Shown: one piece after another, positions 28,513 to 37,532 of the stretch
How the letters are laid out: each line of letters opens with the position of its first letter
Numbering within the stretch: the first letter of the stretch is position 1
NCBI GenBank assembly: GCA_047495785.1
Contig: JBLDXI010000033.1
Coordinates: 1,736,001 to 1,800,000 of the forward strand
Reading direction: 5' to 3'
Source of the DNA: Lepidodermella squamata
Taxonomy: Eukaryota > Gastrotricha
DNA: 64,000 bases
The notes under the pieces: model-generated
Told to the model about the DNA's origin: nothing
Databases searched by the model: none
The model's input: the letters and a program-made list of their open reading frames with translations, nothing else
Translations under genes and position numbers: made by a program

Positions 28513-30095
28513 TTAGAAAAAGACGGGACGAGCATCATTCGGATTCTGATCAATATTTGGGCAATACGGGCAGCGGATTCGATTGCCGACTGCAAGTTTT
28601 GTAAGCACTTCGCGACTGATCACGTGACCACAGGCCAGTCGAAGTGGCGGGTTAGATGGTGTGGTCTGCTGCTTAAGAATAGGGCATGCGAAAATCGAAT
28701 GAAATACACAGTCGTCAGATATCGGAATCTCGATCGGAAGTTCGGATTCCATGTCACGCAGGAATCCCTGTGAAATCATATAAACAATAGTAACTTGAAC
28801 TTGATAATGAAGTCCGAACAACGTACCTGACATTGACGCTTTTGAACGACTTGAATAATTTGGAACAGGGGAGGTACCGCACGGCATCCTACTGCTATTG
28901 CGGTTTCCACTGCAGCTCGTTTCGGCAAACCAAGCAATTGACAGGCTGTTTTGTGGAGCATATCAGCGGCTGAAACCCACGCGCTGGGTGACAGCTGCAA
29001 CAAGTCTTGGTACGGAGTCGATGGAGCGGAGGCCAACTGACCCGGATTATTAGCGGTGGGCGAAACGGCAATGGGGGATGTTGGCGTCTGAACATTGCGG
29101 CCAGGTCCAGCGAAAGCCAAGCATCCCATCAAACTCTGAACTGCTGCCGGGTAACGGCTAGCGAAAGGGCTCAATTTCCTGGCAAGTTCCAGCATGCGTT
29201 TCCTCCATGTGATCGCTTCCGCGCCACTCTTCTCAGCACCACTTGAGAGCTCAGCTAGAAAGGCTAGGCGATGTAGCTCAAATTCAACGGGACTTCCTAT
29301 GGCTTCAAGTTCACTTCTATGGCGTTCGCACCATCTAAAAAACATTACTGTTAGTAAAGACAATTTTGACTTGATGAGACATACATTGCTGCCAAAGTTA
29401 TGTCGTGGCCTTTCTTAACGGCATCAACAACTCGATTAAGTTCAGCAATAGCTTCACAGCTGACTACATTAGTTTGGTCAAGTTTGAGATCGCAAGAATC
29501 GACTTGAGCTTCCTAAAAAGTCATAAACTAATTTATAAAAAATGTGATATGGATGGTCGCATGACATACCTTAATTAATTCGTCAGCAACGTCTAAAAGG
29601 CCATGCTGAATAAAGCATTCGTGAATGGCTTGTAGAACGCATTTCTTCGACTCCATATCCTCGAGGGAGTGAACCTCGCCAATGACAGATCCAAATTCGA
29701 GGACGAAAGACTTCAAAAATACAGATAAACTTGAAACTTCAGAATAAGGTATTGTTCTTACCTTGTCAATGTCCTTGCCGAGTTTTGACACCAATCCATG
29801 AACATCTCGATGTTCTTTTACAGAAGTATTGGTCCAGTCCGAAATTTCCTTAACAAGTTGGTACAAAAGAACGCGTTGCAACGACGATAATTCGGTGTTT
29901 CCAGCTTCCGCTAAACGAAAAAAGTACTCATTTCATCGGATAACGAAATAGTAGCTATTTAATACCATTTCTCTGAATTTCCGATCTTAATGCTTGAATG
30001 CGGCTGATGAATTCGTCATAACTACGAGAAACGTCGTCGCGATGAGAAGTAAGTTTGGACAACGTTTTACTGACTCCGCTGTCTATCTCCATCAT
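28513..30095 (-). CDS. RMND5: E3 ubiquitin ligase RMND5 / Rmd5 (GID/CTLH complex)
   Basis: Six exons: 30095-29966, 29910-29762, 29710-29570, 29512-29385, 29334-28827 and 28767-28513, 436 residues. The order is an N-terminal helical region, a LisH-like helix pair (ECFIQHGLLDVADELIK), a CTLH segment (AIAELNRVVDAVKKGHD then the WCERHRSEL helix) and a C-terminal degenerate RING. The RING reads CPILKQQT...NPPLRLACGHVISR...IRCPYCP and ends with the family tail ARPVFF. Rmd5 pairs with Maea/Gid9 to form the catalytic module of the GID/CTLH ligase. The insertion before the RING (PTSPIAVSPTANNPG) makes it about 45 residues longer than human RMND5A. The start is a tandem ATGATG. Confidence 0.92.
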
Positions 30096-30156
30096 TAATA
30101 AGCCTAAAGGCGGAACACGTCAATCATCACAAAACGTTTGCATGATTTCTATGTTT

Positions 30157-30565
30157 TCAGATGGGTATAATTATAGGCCGATCTACTTGCAGAATTGCGT
30201 GATAATTATTTTTCGAGAAAGAAGAAGTTGCTTCTGCCCAGAGCTCCAACAACCCGGTAATATCGTATCAGCATTCCTGGCCGACAGAACCGTCCAAGTT
30301 CGGGTCGGCGAGCTCTGGGTCAAACCAAACTGCGTATTGTCGAAGAGACAGGATATCTTGGCGTAACTTCTCAGGATATGCGGCGATTTGGTGAAATGGT
30401 GCAAACGGCAAAAAGGCGGTGCCCTTTACAGTGTCAGCTGCCGTAGTTCGCTACTGAGCTCGTAAAATCTACGGCGCCGAGCTGTATTTGTGAGCATCAA
30501 GGAATTCCAGGACTTCGCAAAAAAGTGTCTTGATCCCACGTCTCTCGCAGCCGACAAAGCATGAC
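30157..30565 (-). pseudogene. Decayed protein-coding remnant of unknown origin
   Basis: On the minus strand two overlapping open frames read like ordinary protein. Frame one (about 30565-30428) contains RRRFYELSSELRQL. A one-base frame change then leads to frame two (30429-30157), which contains FLPFAPFHQIAAYPEKLRQD. Frame two has one TGA (30268-30270) and then stays open through YDITGLLELWAEA. One frameshift plus one internal stop suggests a recently disabled gene, or a gene whose introns I cannot place. I do not recognise the family. It lies between RMND5 and the left end of the transposon. Confidence 0.35.
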
Positions 30566-30855
30566 ACAAAGTCGTGTCCGTCAACTTTTGTCCGCTTAAT
30601 TACTTAAGAAAGTCTATCCTCCTTCCGCCTACTACACACTCAGTCCGTCCGAAAGACGCAACAGACGAGGTTCCCAAACAAAACAAACAACCCAAATCTG
30701 ACGATACCCCGACGATACGTCGCCGGCCATCTTGTAACCCTCTAGCAAAAAAAATAAATATATTTTCAAATAATAATGCTGTCGCAAAAATATTGCCAGA
30801 CTTTTACTATTAAATAAATTACGAAATTATCGTTTTTATTAACTTGTCAAAACTA

Positions 30856-30881
30856 CAGTGCGCACAAAAAGTCAGGTCCCA
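30856..30881. repeat. Left terminal inverted repeat of the transposon
   Basis: 26 bp, identical to the reverse complement of 35579-35604, with TA at 30854-30855. Starts CAGTG, as in Tc1-like elements. Confidence 0.95.
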
Positions 30882-31151
30882 TCCTGTTTTCCGCTGCAGC
30901 GAGAGCTACCGCTCAGAAATTAAAATAAATTAAAAAATTGAGAGAAAATATGAATTCCGTTGCGAAATTTGAAAAATAAATGCACAGAAAAACATGACGC
31001 TAAAACCCTCAATCCAGGTTGAGCGGGGAAAGTTGTGAAGTAAGGGATTCTTTGTTTTGGATTATCTCGAAATCTAGGACGGTTGCACCCCAGGATTTCT
31101 CGAATCTACCAGTCGTCAGGTTTCGAAGAATCCGATTTAATAACAGAATAC

Positions 31152-31457
31152 ACATGTTACCGTCTTCAATTCTGATATACATACCCTTGAAATAGAGCAC
31201 TTTCTGCAAAAAAACGACATTTTCCACTGGATTTGAACATAATTTTTACTTTCCCTCAGATCCAAGCACGGTAACCACATAGTTTTTTTAGCATGCCTTA
31301 AAGGTTGAAACTCCGCGAGTATTTTTGGTTCATAAAACCCTTGTGTTACCGTTTTCAAAATTTAGGTTCTTAAAGAATTGAATAACGCCTGCAACATCCC
31401 AGCCAAATTGATAAATTAAATTTGAGCCCAATTCAAAAGTTGAAACGGTAACATGTC
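31152..31457. repeat. Three copies of an internal motif in the left arm of the transposon
   Basis: The motif ACATGTTACCGTTTTCAA occurs in near-identical form at 31152-31168 and 31343-31358 (direct) and 31440-31457 (inverted). It lies between the left terminal repeat and the first gene. It could be an extra transposase-binding site or a promoter element of the cargo gene; which one is not shown by the sequence. Confidence 0.5.
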
Positions 31458-31549
31458 CTTTTTATTTGCGTGCTTTAAAGAATCGAGATATGAGATTAGT
31501 TTTTCGTAAAGAAATCCATAAGGTTCCGTGTTCTTTTTCTAGATTCACC

Positions 31550-32197
31550 ATGTCTTCGCCCAGCTCTGCCAGTTCTGATCTTCAGGACGAAATTAACTGC
31601 AAAGTCTACGATATTTGCCGGAAACCCGCGCCTTCCTCAATCTTTTCGACACCATATATTTTTTACTTCTTCTCCGACTTCTTCTCGTTTTCTCTGACAT
31701 CGTCCTTGATCATTTTAATGTTCTGCGTCCTCAAGATCACGTCTTTCGCCCTGTATGGTAAATTTTTCAGTCTCATCTTTTGCATCATTCGACTTGTTTT
31801 AATCCTGGCTTTGTTGCTTTATTTTAGTGGATTTTCTTTTCTTCTTGGATTTTTGTTTCTTGCCATTGATTTTCATCCGTTTTTTCTTCATATTTTTACT
31901 CAGTCAAAGCATTATTGCGCTCTGCTGATGAAATTTCCTCCTTCTACGGATAAACCTATCTCGCTTGCCGAATTTGATCGCCTTTCAATAGATTACACGA
32001 ATTCGGAGTTGCAAAAGCTGAGAAATTACGTCATGAGTCCCCAATGCAATCAATGGAACCTCGTTCTGCGCCTTCGCAATGCAACACAGTTCGCATATGC
32101 TATCGATAACAATGAGATGAGGGACTGCAACTTTATGCCCGAAGTCGGTGATGAGAAATCTGAGGCTGACAGCATTAGCTCACTTGATTCGGATTGA
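31550..32197 (+). CDS. Transposon cargo: multi-pass membrane protein of unknown function
   Basis: 215 residues. The ATG at 31550 follows an AG acceptor (TTCTTTTTCTAG) by six bases, suggesting a spliced or trans-spliced leader. Residues about 1-30 are Ser-rich and hydrophilic. About residues 32-125 are strongly hydrophobic and Phe/Leu/Ile-rich, enough for three or four membrane spans. The tail (about 130-215) is soluble, starting FPPSTDKPISLAEFDRL and ending in an acidic Ser/Asp run. Removing the GTAAAT...TTTTAG stretch at about 31757-31829 as an intron would break the frame, so I read through it. No family is recognised. It lies fully inside the terminal repeats and is read in the same direction as the transposase. 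Confidence 0.65.
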   Translation: MSSPSSASSDLQDEINCKVYDICRKPAPSSIFSTPYIFYFFSDFFSFSLTSSLIILMFCVLKITSFALYGKFFSLIFCIIRLVLILALLLYFSGFSFLLGFLFLAIDFHPFFLHIFTQSKHYCALLMKFPPSTDKPISLAEFDRLSIDYTNSELQKLRNYVMSPQCNQWNLVLRLRNATQFAYAIDNNEMRDCNFMPEVGDEKSEADSISSLDSD

Positions 32198-32379
32198 GAA
32201 CTTATGCCGTAATTTCTCTACTCACAACTCCGAACTAGTCTAATCTATTGCGAGACTTTCAATTAGGCATTTAACTTTGTTCTCTTCATCTCCATTTTTC
32301 ATGTCCCTAATCTGTAATTGTGTAACTACGAAAATGAAATTTTTACTAATTTTCAGTCTTTTGTTTTATAGATATTATT

Positions 32380-33507
32380 ATGTTCACAACTGAGGAGAGA
32401 ATATTTGCTTTCAATAATACCAAAGTTCCCTACCGACAGTTTTGTGAAGCTTGGCGAAATCGGTTTGAAAGTAACCCCCCGAACAGAAAATACCGCCTAC
32501 GTCTTGTCAAGAAATTTAATCAGTCAGGATCGATCCATAACTTGCCGCGATCAGGTAGACCGCGCTCTGCTAGAACGGACGAAAATATTTATCACACTGC
32601 GATTGCGTTATGTGAAGACATTGCTGACCCCGAAGTTAATATTTCAGTTACGAGGCCGCGTGTCGAGGATATTGCGGACCATCTTATGATTTCCAAACAA
32701 AGCGTGCGCAATATCATACGTTTCAACTTGAAATGGCGATGCAAAACTGCATGCAGAGTCCATCAGCTGAATCAACAAGACATTTATCGCCGAGCAAACT
32801 TTTGTAGTGCAGCTCGAAGAATGCTGGAGATAGATCCGAACTTCCTGGATATGATAGTGTGGACCGATGAAGCACTGTTCACGCTCAATGGAACAGTGCG
32901 TACTAGTTACTTGCGCTATTGGGGCGACCCGGCTGATCGAAGGAAATATTACTCAAAGCGCCGTGAGCACAGTGGCGTCATGGTATCCATTGGTTTGTGG
33001 AGATATGGCATTCTGGGTCCATTCTTCTTTGATGACTTGCCACGGCTTGAGCCAAACCGACCCAAGGATAGGATCAACGCGGAAAAATATTGTCAGCTTC
33101 TTAAAGAGCGCTATTTTCCTGAAATTAATAGGCAATTTCCAATGACCGACAGCGAGTTGCGATCTGATGTTTGGTTCCAACTCGACGGCGCGCCCATTCA
33201 CACCGCCACTCAAACAAAGTATCTGCTTAACTTGCATTTTCCGGAGCGCTGGATAGGAAACAAAGGGCCTATGAATTTTCCTCCTTACTCGCCCGATTTA
33301 ACGCCACTGGATAATAGTTATTGGGGCGTTCTTCGTACGCGGGTTTATCGCCGTCGGCCATCTACTCTTCCTCATCTCAAATGGCTCATTGAAGAGGAGT
33401 GTAAAGCCATGTCACTGGACTATATTGAAAAAATTTGCACAGTGGAAATGAAAAGACGAATCAAACTTGTGTGTCAAGAAAACGGAAACTTCATCGAACA
33501 CATTTGA
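32380..33507 (+). CDS. Tc1/mariner superfamily transposase (D,D41D spacing)
   Basis: 375 residues in one uninterrupted exon. N-terminal helix-turn-helix region: RLVKKFNQSGSIHNLPRSGRPRSAR carries the GRP-like linker motif, and a second HTH follows (VEDIADHLMISKQSVRNII). The DDE catalytic domain shows VWTDEALF (first Asp), QLDGAPIHTA (second Asp) and YSPDLTPLDNSYW (third Asp). I count 41 residues between the second and third Asp, i.e. D,D41D, the spacing reported for rosa/Visitor-type families rather than mariner (34D) or Tc1 (34E). All three acidic residues are present and no stop or frameshift is seen, so it may be active. The AG acceptor TTTTATAG lies seven bases before the ATG. Confidence 0.93.
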   Translation: MFTTEERIFAFNNTKVPYRQFCEAWRNRFESNPPNRKYRLRLVKKFNQSGSIHNLPRSGRPRSARTDENIYHTAIALCEDIADPEVNISVTRPRVEDIADHLMISKQSVRNIIRFNLKWRCKTACRVHQLNQQDIYRRANFCSAARRMLEIDPNFLDMIVWTDEALFTLNGTVRTSYLRYWGDPADRRKYYSKRREHSGVMVSIGLWRYGILGPFFFDDLPRLEPNRPKDRINAEKYCQLLKERYFPEINRQFPMTDSELRSDVWFQLDGAPIHTATQTKYLLNLHFPERWIGNKGPMNFPPYSPDLTPLDNSYWGVLRTRVYRRRPSTLPHLKWLIEEECKAMSLDYIEKICTVEMKRRIKLVCQENGNFIEHI

Positions 33508-33733
33508 CAGTTTATTTTCGTTGACGATAATTTATTTGAATTTTTGTATTTGTATGTTGAGTTACTAGTCAAATATTGTTTTACTGTCTTCCTAGTCAAC
33601 ATGCATGCAATATTAAAATTAAAATAAAATGACTTGTAGCACCAGACTTTTACTATTGAGGCACGAAATTATAGGCAAGATTGTAATGCAACGAATATAT
33701 TTTAGTCAGTGCAGTGATCATGCAGATGAAACC

Positions 33734-34687
33734 TTATCTGCGTCTTCTTGGGACAGTGAAGCGTCCAGTGCCGTCTCTGCTTACTTCTTCCACGAGCTGA
33801 GTAGGCAGCCAGCTCTTAGCACGCTCATACATCCTCTTTCCGAGGCCAATTATGATATACCAGACATCAGATTTCGTAAAGACGAAAATCCATCTAATGA
33901 TAATGCAGATGGTGGATTCTTCCAGCATCAAGCTCTAAAAATATCGAAGTCAGGTTTATTGAGAAAGTCTGTCTTGGGTACTTACGAGAGCCAAACCGAC
34001 AGTCGTGTAATATGTCGCGGCAATTATGAACTCCCCGATGGCACAAAATAATATTTGTAGCAGCAATTCCTCGCAGCCAAGCTTGAGAAATGATTTGCAC
34101 ATCATCCATAGCGCAATTATAATGAGGTAAAAAATCAATTGGCCTTTTTTGAACGATTCTTGCTGATGAGGTAGCATTAGAATTTGGGAGATAGCTACTC
34201 TCCAAAGAGGATATTCCAGAATGAATTCGTTAAACTTTGTCCTGACTTCCAAAAAGCCGGCGAAAAAGTCATTGACCGTGTCTATCGCAATCGATTTGGC
34301 ATCAAATTTAACACCGGCGCAATAGCCCGGAATTTCAGGATAATACGCTGCGTAGACGTCCAGATCTTTCTCATCATAACTTGCATAGCAAGTCTTCCAG
34401 TTCTCGGCTGCGCTGCAATTTTGCGTCTTCCTTCCTTCTCGCTCAGCTTCGCAAACAACAAGCTCGAATGCTAAGCGGCGATAATCAGGAGTCTCATCAC
34501 TTTTGCATTTCGCGTCAGCATTAGAAATCCATTCTTTGAAACATTTTTGCTTTCTCGTTAGGAGCATTTCTTTGAATTTTCTTCCAGAAATGATTCGCAA
34601 TTGGTCAACTTCAAGAGAACTCGTTTTATCGGCAGGGATAACGCCCTGAACTAACATCGGCAGCCAGATTGCAATAAGACGGATCAT
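33734..34687 (-). CDS. Transposon cargo: Kar5/GEX1/Brambleberry-like nuclear-fusion family protein
   Basis: Two exons (34687-33986 and 33934-33734), 300 residues. A signal peptide (MIRLIAIWLPMLVQG) is followed by a lumenal region with six cysteines at about 49, 61, 79, 91, 100 and 123. The pattern is CFKEWISNADAKC, then RRLAFELVVCEAEREGR, then spaced Cys and a final GYC. This matches in order and spacing the cysteine-rich domain of Kar5, plant GEX1 and zebrafish Brambleberry (CW..A...L..C ... LA..F..C.LE..GR ... C ... C ... C). A short linker and several hydrophobic spans follow (LIFYLIIIALWMMC, a span near residues 205-230, CIIIRWIFVF, DVWYIIIGLG), as in the family. Those proteins act in the nuclear envelope to fuse nuclei after mating or fertilisation. 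It is shorter than host members (about 500-600 residues). Family assignment is by eye. Confidence 0.7.
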
Positions 34688-34835
34688 TCCAGCAACTTGC
34701 AAGTAAAATTAATATAATAATTCCTACATCAAAGATACAATCTAGAATCAAAGAAAGTTATTAAGTAAAATTTGAGCTAAAATCTGAATAGAAAAATTAC
34801 ATATGTTGCAAAATGAGCATAGTAAACATGTAATT

Positions 34836-35268
34836 TTAGTCTAGTTTCACCCCCGCACGATCAAAAGTCACTTGCTCGTTGTTAGCAACAAACTCAATTG
34901 CACCTCCTCTGCCCTCCTCGACAGCTACAGGACGGACTCGCCTTTTCAGCGTCTTCTTAATTAGTAATGTGAACAGGATGATTATGACTAAAAACATCAC
35001 CGCCGCCACAGCCGCAAGGCCGACTATTGCTCTATGTACAAAAGAAGATATGACTCTATTATTGTTGACGAAAACAAATATCATACTCCTTGTGGTCAAA
35101 TAATTGCACCGGGGTACTGGCTGACGGATGGCTTTGGGCCTCTGGTTCAGGTTCTTCCGACGTTCCAGCGCTGTGTAGGGATGTGGCTGTGGCTGTAACT
35201 GTGGTAGGTTGCAAGGTCGGTTGGGTTGAGCAGATCGCCCACAAAAGGCAAAGGGGAGATTCATCCAT
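34836..35268 (-). CDS. Transposon cargo: small single-pass membrane protein
   Basis: Two exons (35268-35087, 35031-34836) joined in phase give 125 residues. A short hydrophobic N-terminus (PLCLLWAIC) could be a signal peptide. A Thr/Ser/Pro-rich extracellular-type stretch of about 40 residues follows. One strong membrane span (IVGLAAVAAVMFLVIIILF) is followed by a basic stop-transfer run (KKTLKRRVR), predicting type I orientation with a cytosolic tail of about 40 residues. No family is recognised. It is divergent from the right terminal repeat and transcribed toward the Kar5-like gene in the same direction, so both could share a promoter in 35270-35578. Confidence 0.6.
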
Positions 35269-35578
35269 GATTTTCTATAAAATTCTATTTAGAATGAGGG
35301 TAAGACGATGAGAAGATCTTGTGAGCAAATGTGCAGGAGATTACAGCGTCGAGACTACGGAAATAGCAACTGACGACTGCGGGCGAGTGCGAGAAAGGCT
35401 GAGCAACTGACCTACTATGTACTTCTAAACCGCCTTTGTTTCCCGTTTCCCCCCGTTTCCCCTGGCAACAGACGTCCGTTATTTTAATTTTAATTCATAA
35501 AAATTATTAATTATCAATTTTGACAACATATTTCTAATTATTTTCAAATTTTACCCGCGAATTTCCGGGTGAGCGGGG

Positions 35579-35604
35579 TGGGACCTGACTTTTTGTGCGC
35601 ACTG
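35579..35604. repeat. Right terminal inverted repeat of the transposon
   Basis: 26 bp, a perfect inverted match to 30856-30881, followed by TA at 35605-35606. The two arms diverge immediately inside this limit. Confidence 0.95.
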
Positions 35605-35656
35605 TATATTGAAAACACGCGCGCGACTTGGATTTCGAGGAGAAGTTTGGTAGCGA

Positions 35657-35839
35657 ATGAAACGCTTTTTGCCCTGGATCCTTGTTGTGTTGTGCCTAAA
35701 TAACGCTATTACTGCCGTTTATCATAATCAAATTCAGGGTTTGTTACCTTTCTCTCTGGTTATCAACTCATTTCAGTGTTTCACGCGACCAGCCGTTGTG
35801 GTTTTAGAGGTTTTACTGTTTGTTGAGTTTTACAAGTGA
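35657..35839 (+). CDS. Possible small secreted peptide upstream of LTV1
   Basis: An ATG at 35657 opens a frame with a clean signal-peptide profile (MKRFLPWILVVLCLNNAITA). It either runs to 35839 or is spliced at a GTTTGT donor to a short Cys-containing end (RCGFRGFTVC). It lies between the transposon and LTV1, 17 bp before the LTV1 start codon. It might be a real small gene, or just an upstream ORF in the LTV1 leader. Confidence 0.25.
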   Translation: MKRFLPWILVVLCLNNAITAVYHNQIQGLLPFSLVINSFQCFTRPAVVVLEVLLFVEFYK

Positions 35840-35855
35840 CTGCTGGAAAATCGAA

Positions 35856-37466
35856 ATGGTAACGTTAAATGGCATCCGAAGCTTTCATCTTATATGTATC
35901 ATTTTTCCAGAGCAAGCAACGCTCCCGTCGCTTTGATAAGAAAAGCGCTCTGAAGTTCCGTCTCACCCCTGGTGGTCAACTGCCAATAGATTTACGCGAT
36001 GGTGACCACGATTCCAACGAGGCATGATTGATCCAAAATTTTCTAGTTGATTACTTATTAACATTGCTATGCCAGGTCATATTGGATGATGAGGCTCGGA
36101 AGGCGGAGCAAGTAAAGTATGGGATTTTCTACGATGATGAATACGACTACCTGCAACATCTCAAATCTTCTGCCGATGTTACCCAAGTCGATATGACCGA
36201 CTTGAAAGTTGGTGCAATCGCTGACAAAAAGAATTGGATATTTCCTTCTGGATTTATGGCTGAAAAGATTGCTCAAATTGAAAACGACGCTGGTAAATAT
36301 ATCAAAATTTTGTTAAAACTATGTTTATTTAGCCTACCTGCAGAATCGATTGATGACAGCGATATCTCTGAAGTTGATCACATGTTGGAAATGGAGGGCG
36401 TTATTGAAGATGGGGAATTAGACGAAGATTTTATCATCAAAGCCAACGGAGGGCAACTTCCGATGCTCGATGACCATGGACTAATAGTCCAGGGTCAACC
36501 GAACAAGTCTGCTGGGCGGACTGCTACGGATTTTTTTGAAGATGACTATGGCAGCTCTGGATCGGATGATGACAATATGGAAGCCTACTTTGATAAGAAC
36601 TGTCAGATCAGCACGGCTCCTCACAGCACTAACCAGGATCGTTCCCTTCTTGATGAACGTTTCGCTAAGATTTTAGAGGGCTACGACGATGACGATATTG
36701 GTGCTCTTGAGGACGAAGTGATTGCCGGTGGCTCTCTGCAACCGGACGATGATCTTTTCAAGCAAGCCGAGGAGGATTTTCAGAAGAGGCGTGTCGTGAA
36801 GACTAAACCTGCTCCACCCTCAACGACGTTACCTGAAAAATCAACAACGTACGTCTAACTCATGAGTTTTCGATTAAATACAAATTCCGATATTTTACAG
36901 TTTTGTTGCTGCAAAAAAGGAATCTTGCAGATATTCCGAAGAAGAGGCTATAACCGAAGAAGAAGAAGAGGAAGAATTTGAGAGAGTGAAAGTTGCCGTG
37001 AAACCTAAACCTACTCAGCTGCTCAACTGCGAATCAATTTTATGTATGCCCATGAGCTTGAGAACGCTGGATAATCATTAATTTTATTTCAGCTTTATCA
37101 TCAAGCTGCATGCCTAGCCACTGTCCAAAAATCATATCTGATAGCGGCAAAAATCGTCAAAAAGTACCTTCTAAATTAGCAAACATTTCCAATGCGCCTG
37201 CTCAAATAGCCGAGGAGTCAAGCTCAGAGTCAAGCGACGAAGAGGATGCTAGTTCGGAGGAAGGTGATACACCAAAGAATCAGCAATTCATTCGCCGAAA
37301 GGGCGAAACTGCCGAGGAAAGGAAACAGAGAAAAGCGGCAGCAAAGCAATTGAAAAAAGAACGCAGAAATCAGAAAAAGGTTCTGAAAGATGTTTTCGGA
37401 AGAGAGAAGGGCGCTGCGGAGCGTCAAATAGCGACTGCTTTAACAGCAGCCGCTCGCCTTGTTTAA
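35856..37466 (+). CDS. LTV1: LTV1, 40S ribosomal subunit biogenesis factor
   Basis: Six exons: 35856-35858 (ATG alone), 35911-36021, 36076-36292, 36344-36848, 36901-37043 and 37093-37466; 450 residues. The N-terminus MSKQRSRRFDKKSALKFRL and the block KYGIFYDDEYDYLQHLK are LTV1 signatures. The C-terminal basic coiled segment (RRKGETAEERKQRKAAAKQL) is also typical. LTV1 escorts late pre-40S particles and helps uS3/uS10 assembly. Exon 2 to exon 3 appears to use a GC donor (GAG|GCATGA), the only in-phase choice I find. The stop codon overlaps an AATAAA poly(A) signal (GTTTAATAAAA). Confidence 0.9.
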
Positions 37467-37532
37467 TAAAATTCCAGTATATCGTATAGTTAATTCGTTC
37501 TCTTTTGAATTTAGAGATCAGTTTTACATCTT
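37467..37532 (+). promoter_or_regulatory. LTV1 to YTHDC2-like intercistronic gap
   Basis: Only 66 bp. A poly(A) signal AATAAA starts at the LTV1 stop, and GTTCTCTTTTGAATTTAG, a good AG acceptor, ends about 18 bp before the next ATG. This order (stop, AATAAA, acceptor, ATG) is that of trans-spliced operons. Confidence 0.5.

Larger units (their letters stand above)
30856..35604. mobile_element. Cargo-bearing Tc1/mariner-type transposon (4749 bp)
   Basis: Perfect 26-bp terminal inverted repeats (start CAGTGCGCACAAAAAGTCAG) at 30856-30881 and 35579-35604 are flanked by TA on both sides, the Tc1/mariner target duplication. Inside are four genes in a convergent layout: a multi-pass membrane protein (31550-32197, +), the transposase (32380-33507, +), a Kar5/Brambleberry-like protein (33734-34687, -) and a small single-pass protein (34836-35268, -). 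Typical Tc1/mariner elements are 1.3-2.4 kb with one gene, so this one is about twice as long with three extra genes. The intact repeats, TA sites and uninterrupted transposase frame point to a recent insertion. It sits between RMND5 and LTV1. Confidence 0.9.

Noticed and set aside
30268-30270. TGA in an otherwise open frame, possible selenocysteine codon
   Set aside because: A frameshift lies close upstream and I see no obvious SECIS-like hairpin, so a dead gene is simpler.
31757-31829. GTAAAT...TTTTAG stretch as an intron in the first cargo gene
   Set aside because: Its removal changes the frame and leads to an early stop, whereas reading through gives one long open frame.
33629-34051. Plus-strand open frame overlapping the Kar5-like gene
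   Set aside because: The minus strand gives a spliced protein with signal peptide, cysteine pattern and membrane spans; the plus-strand frame has no such support.
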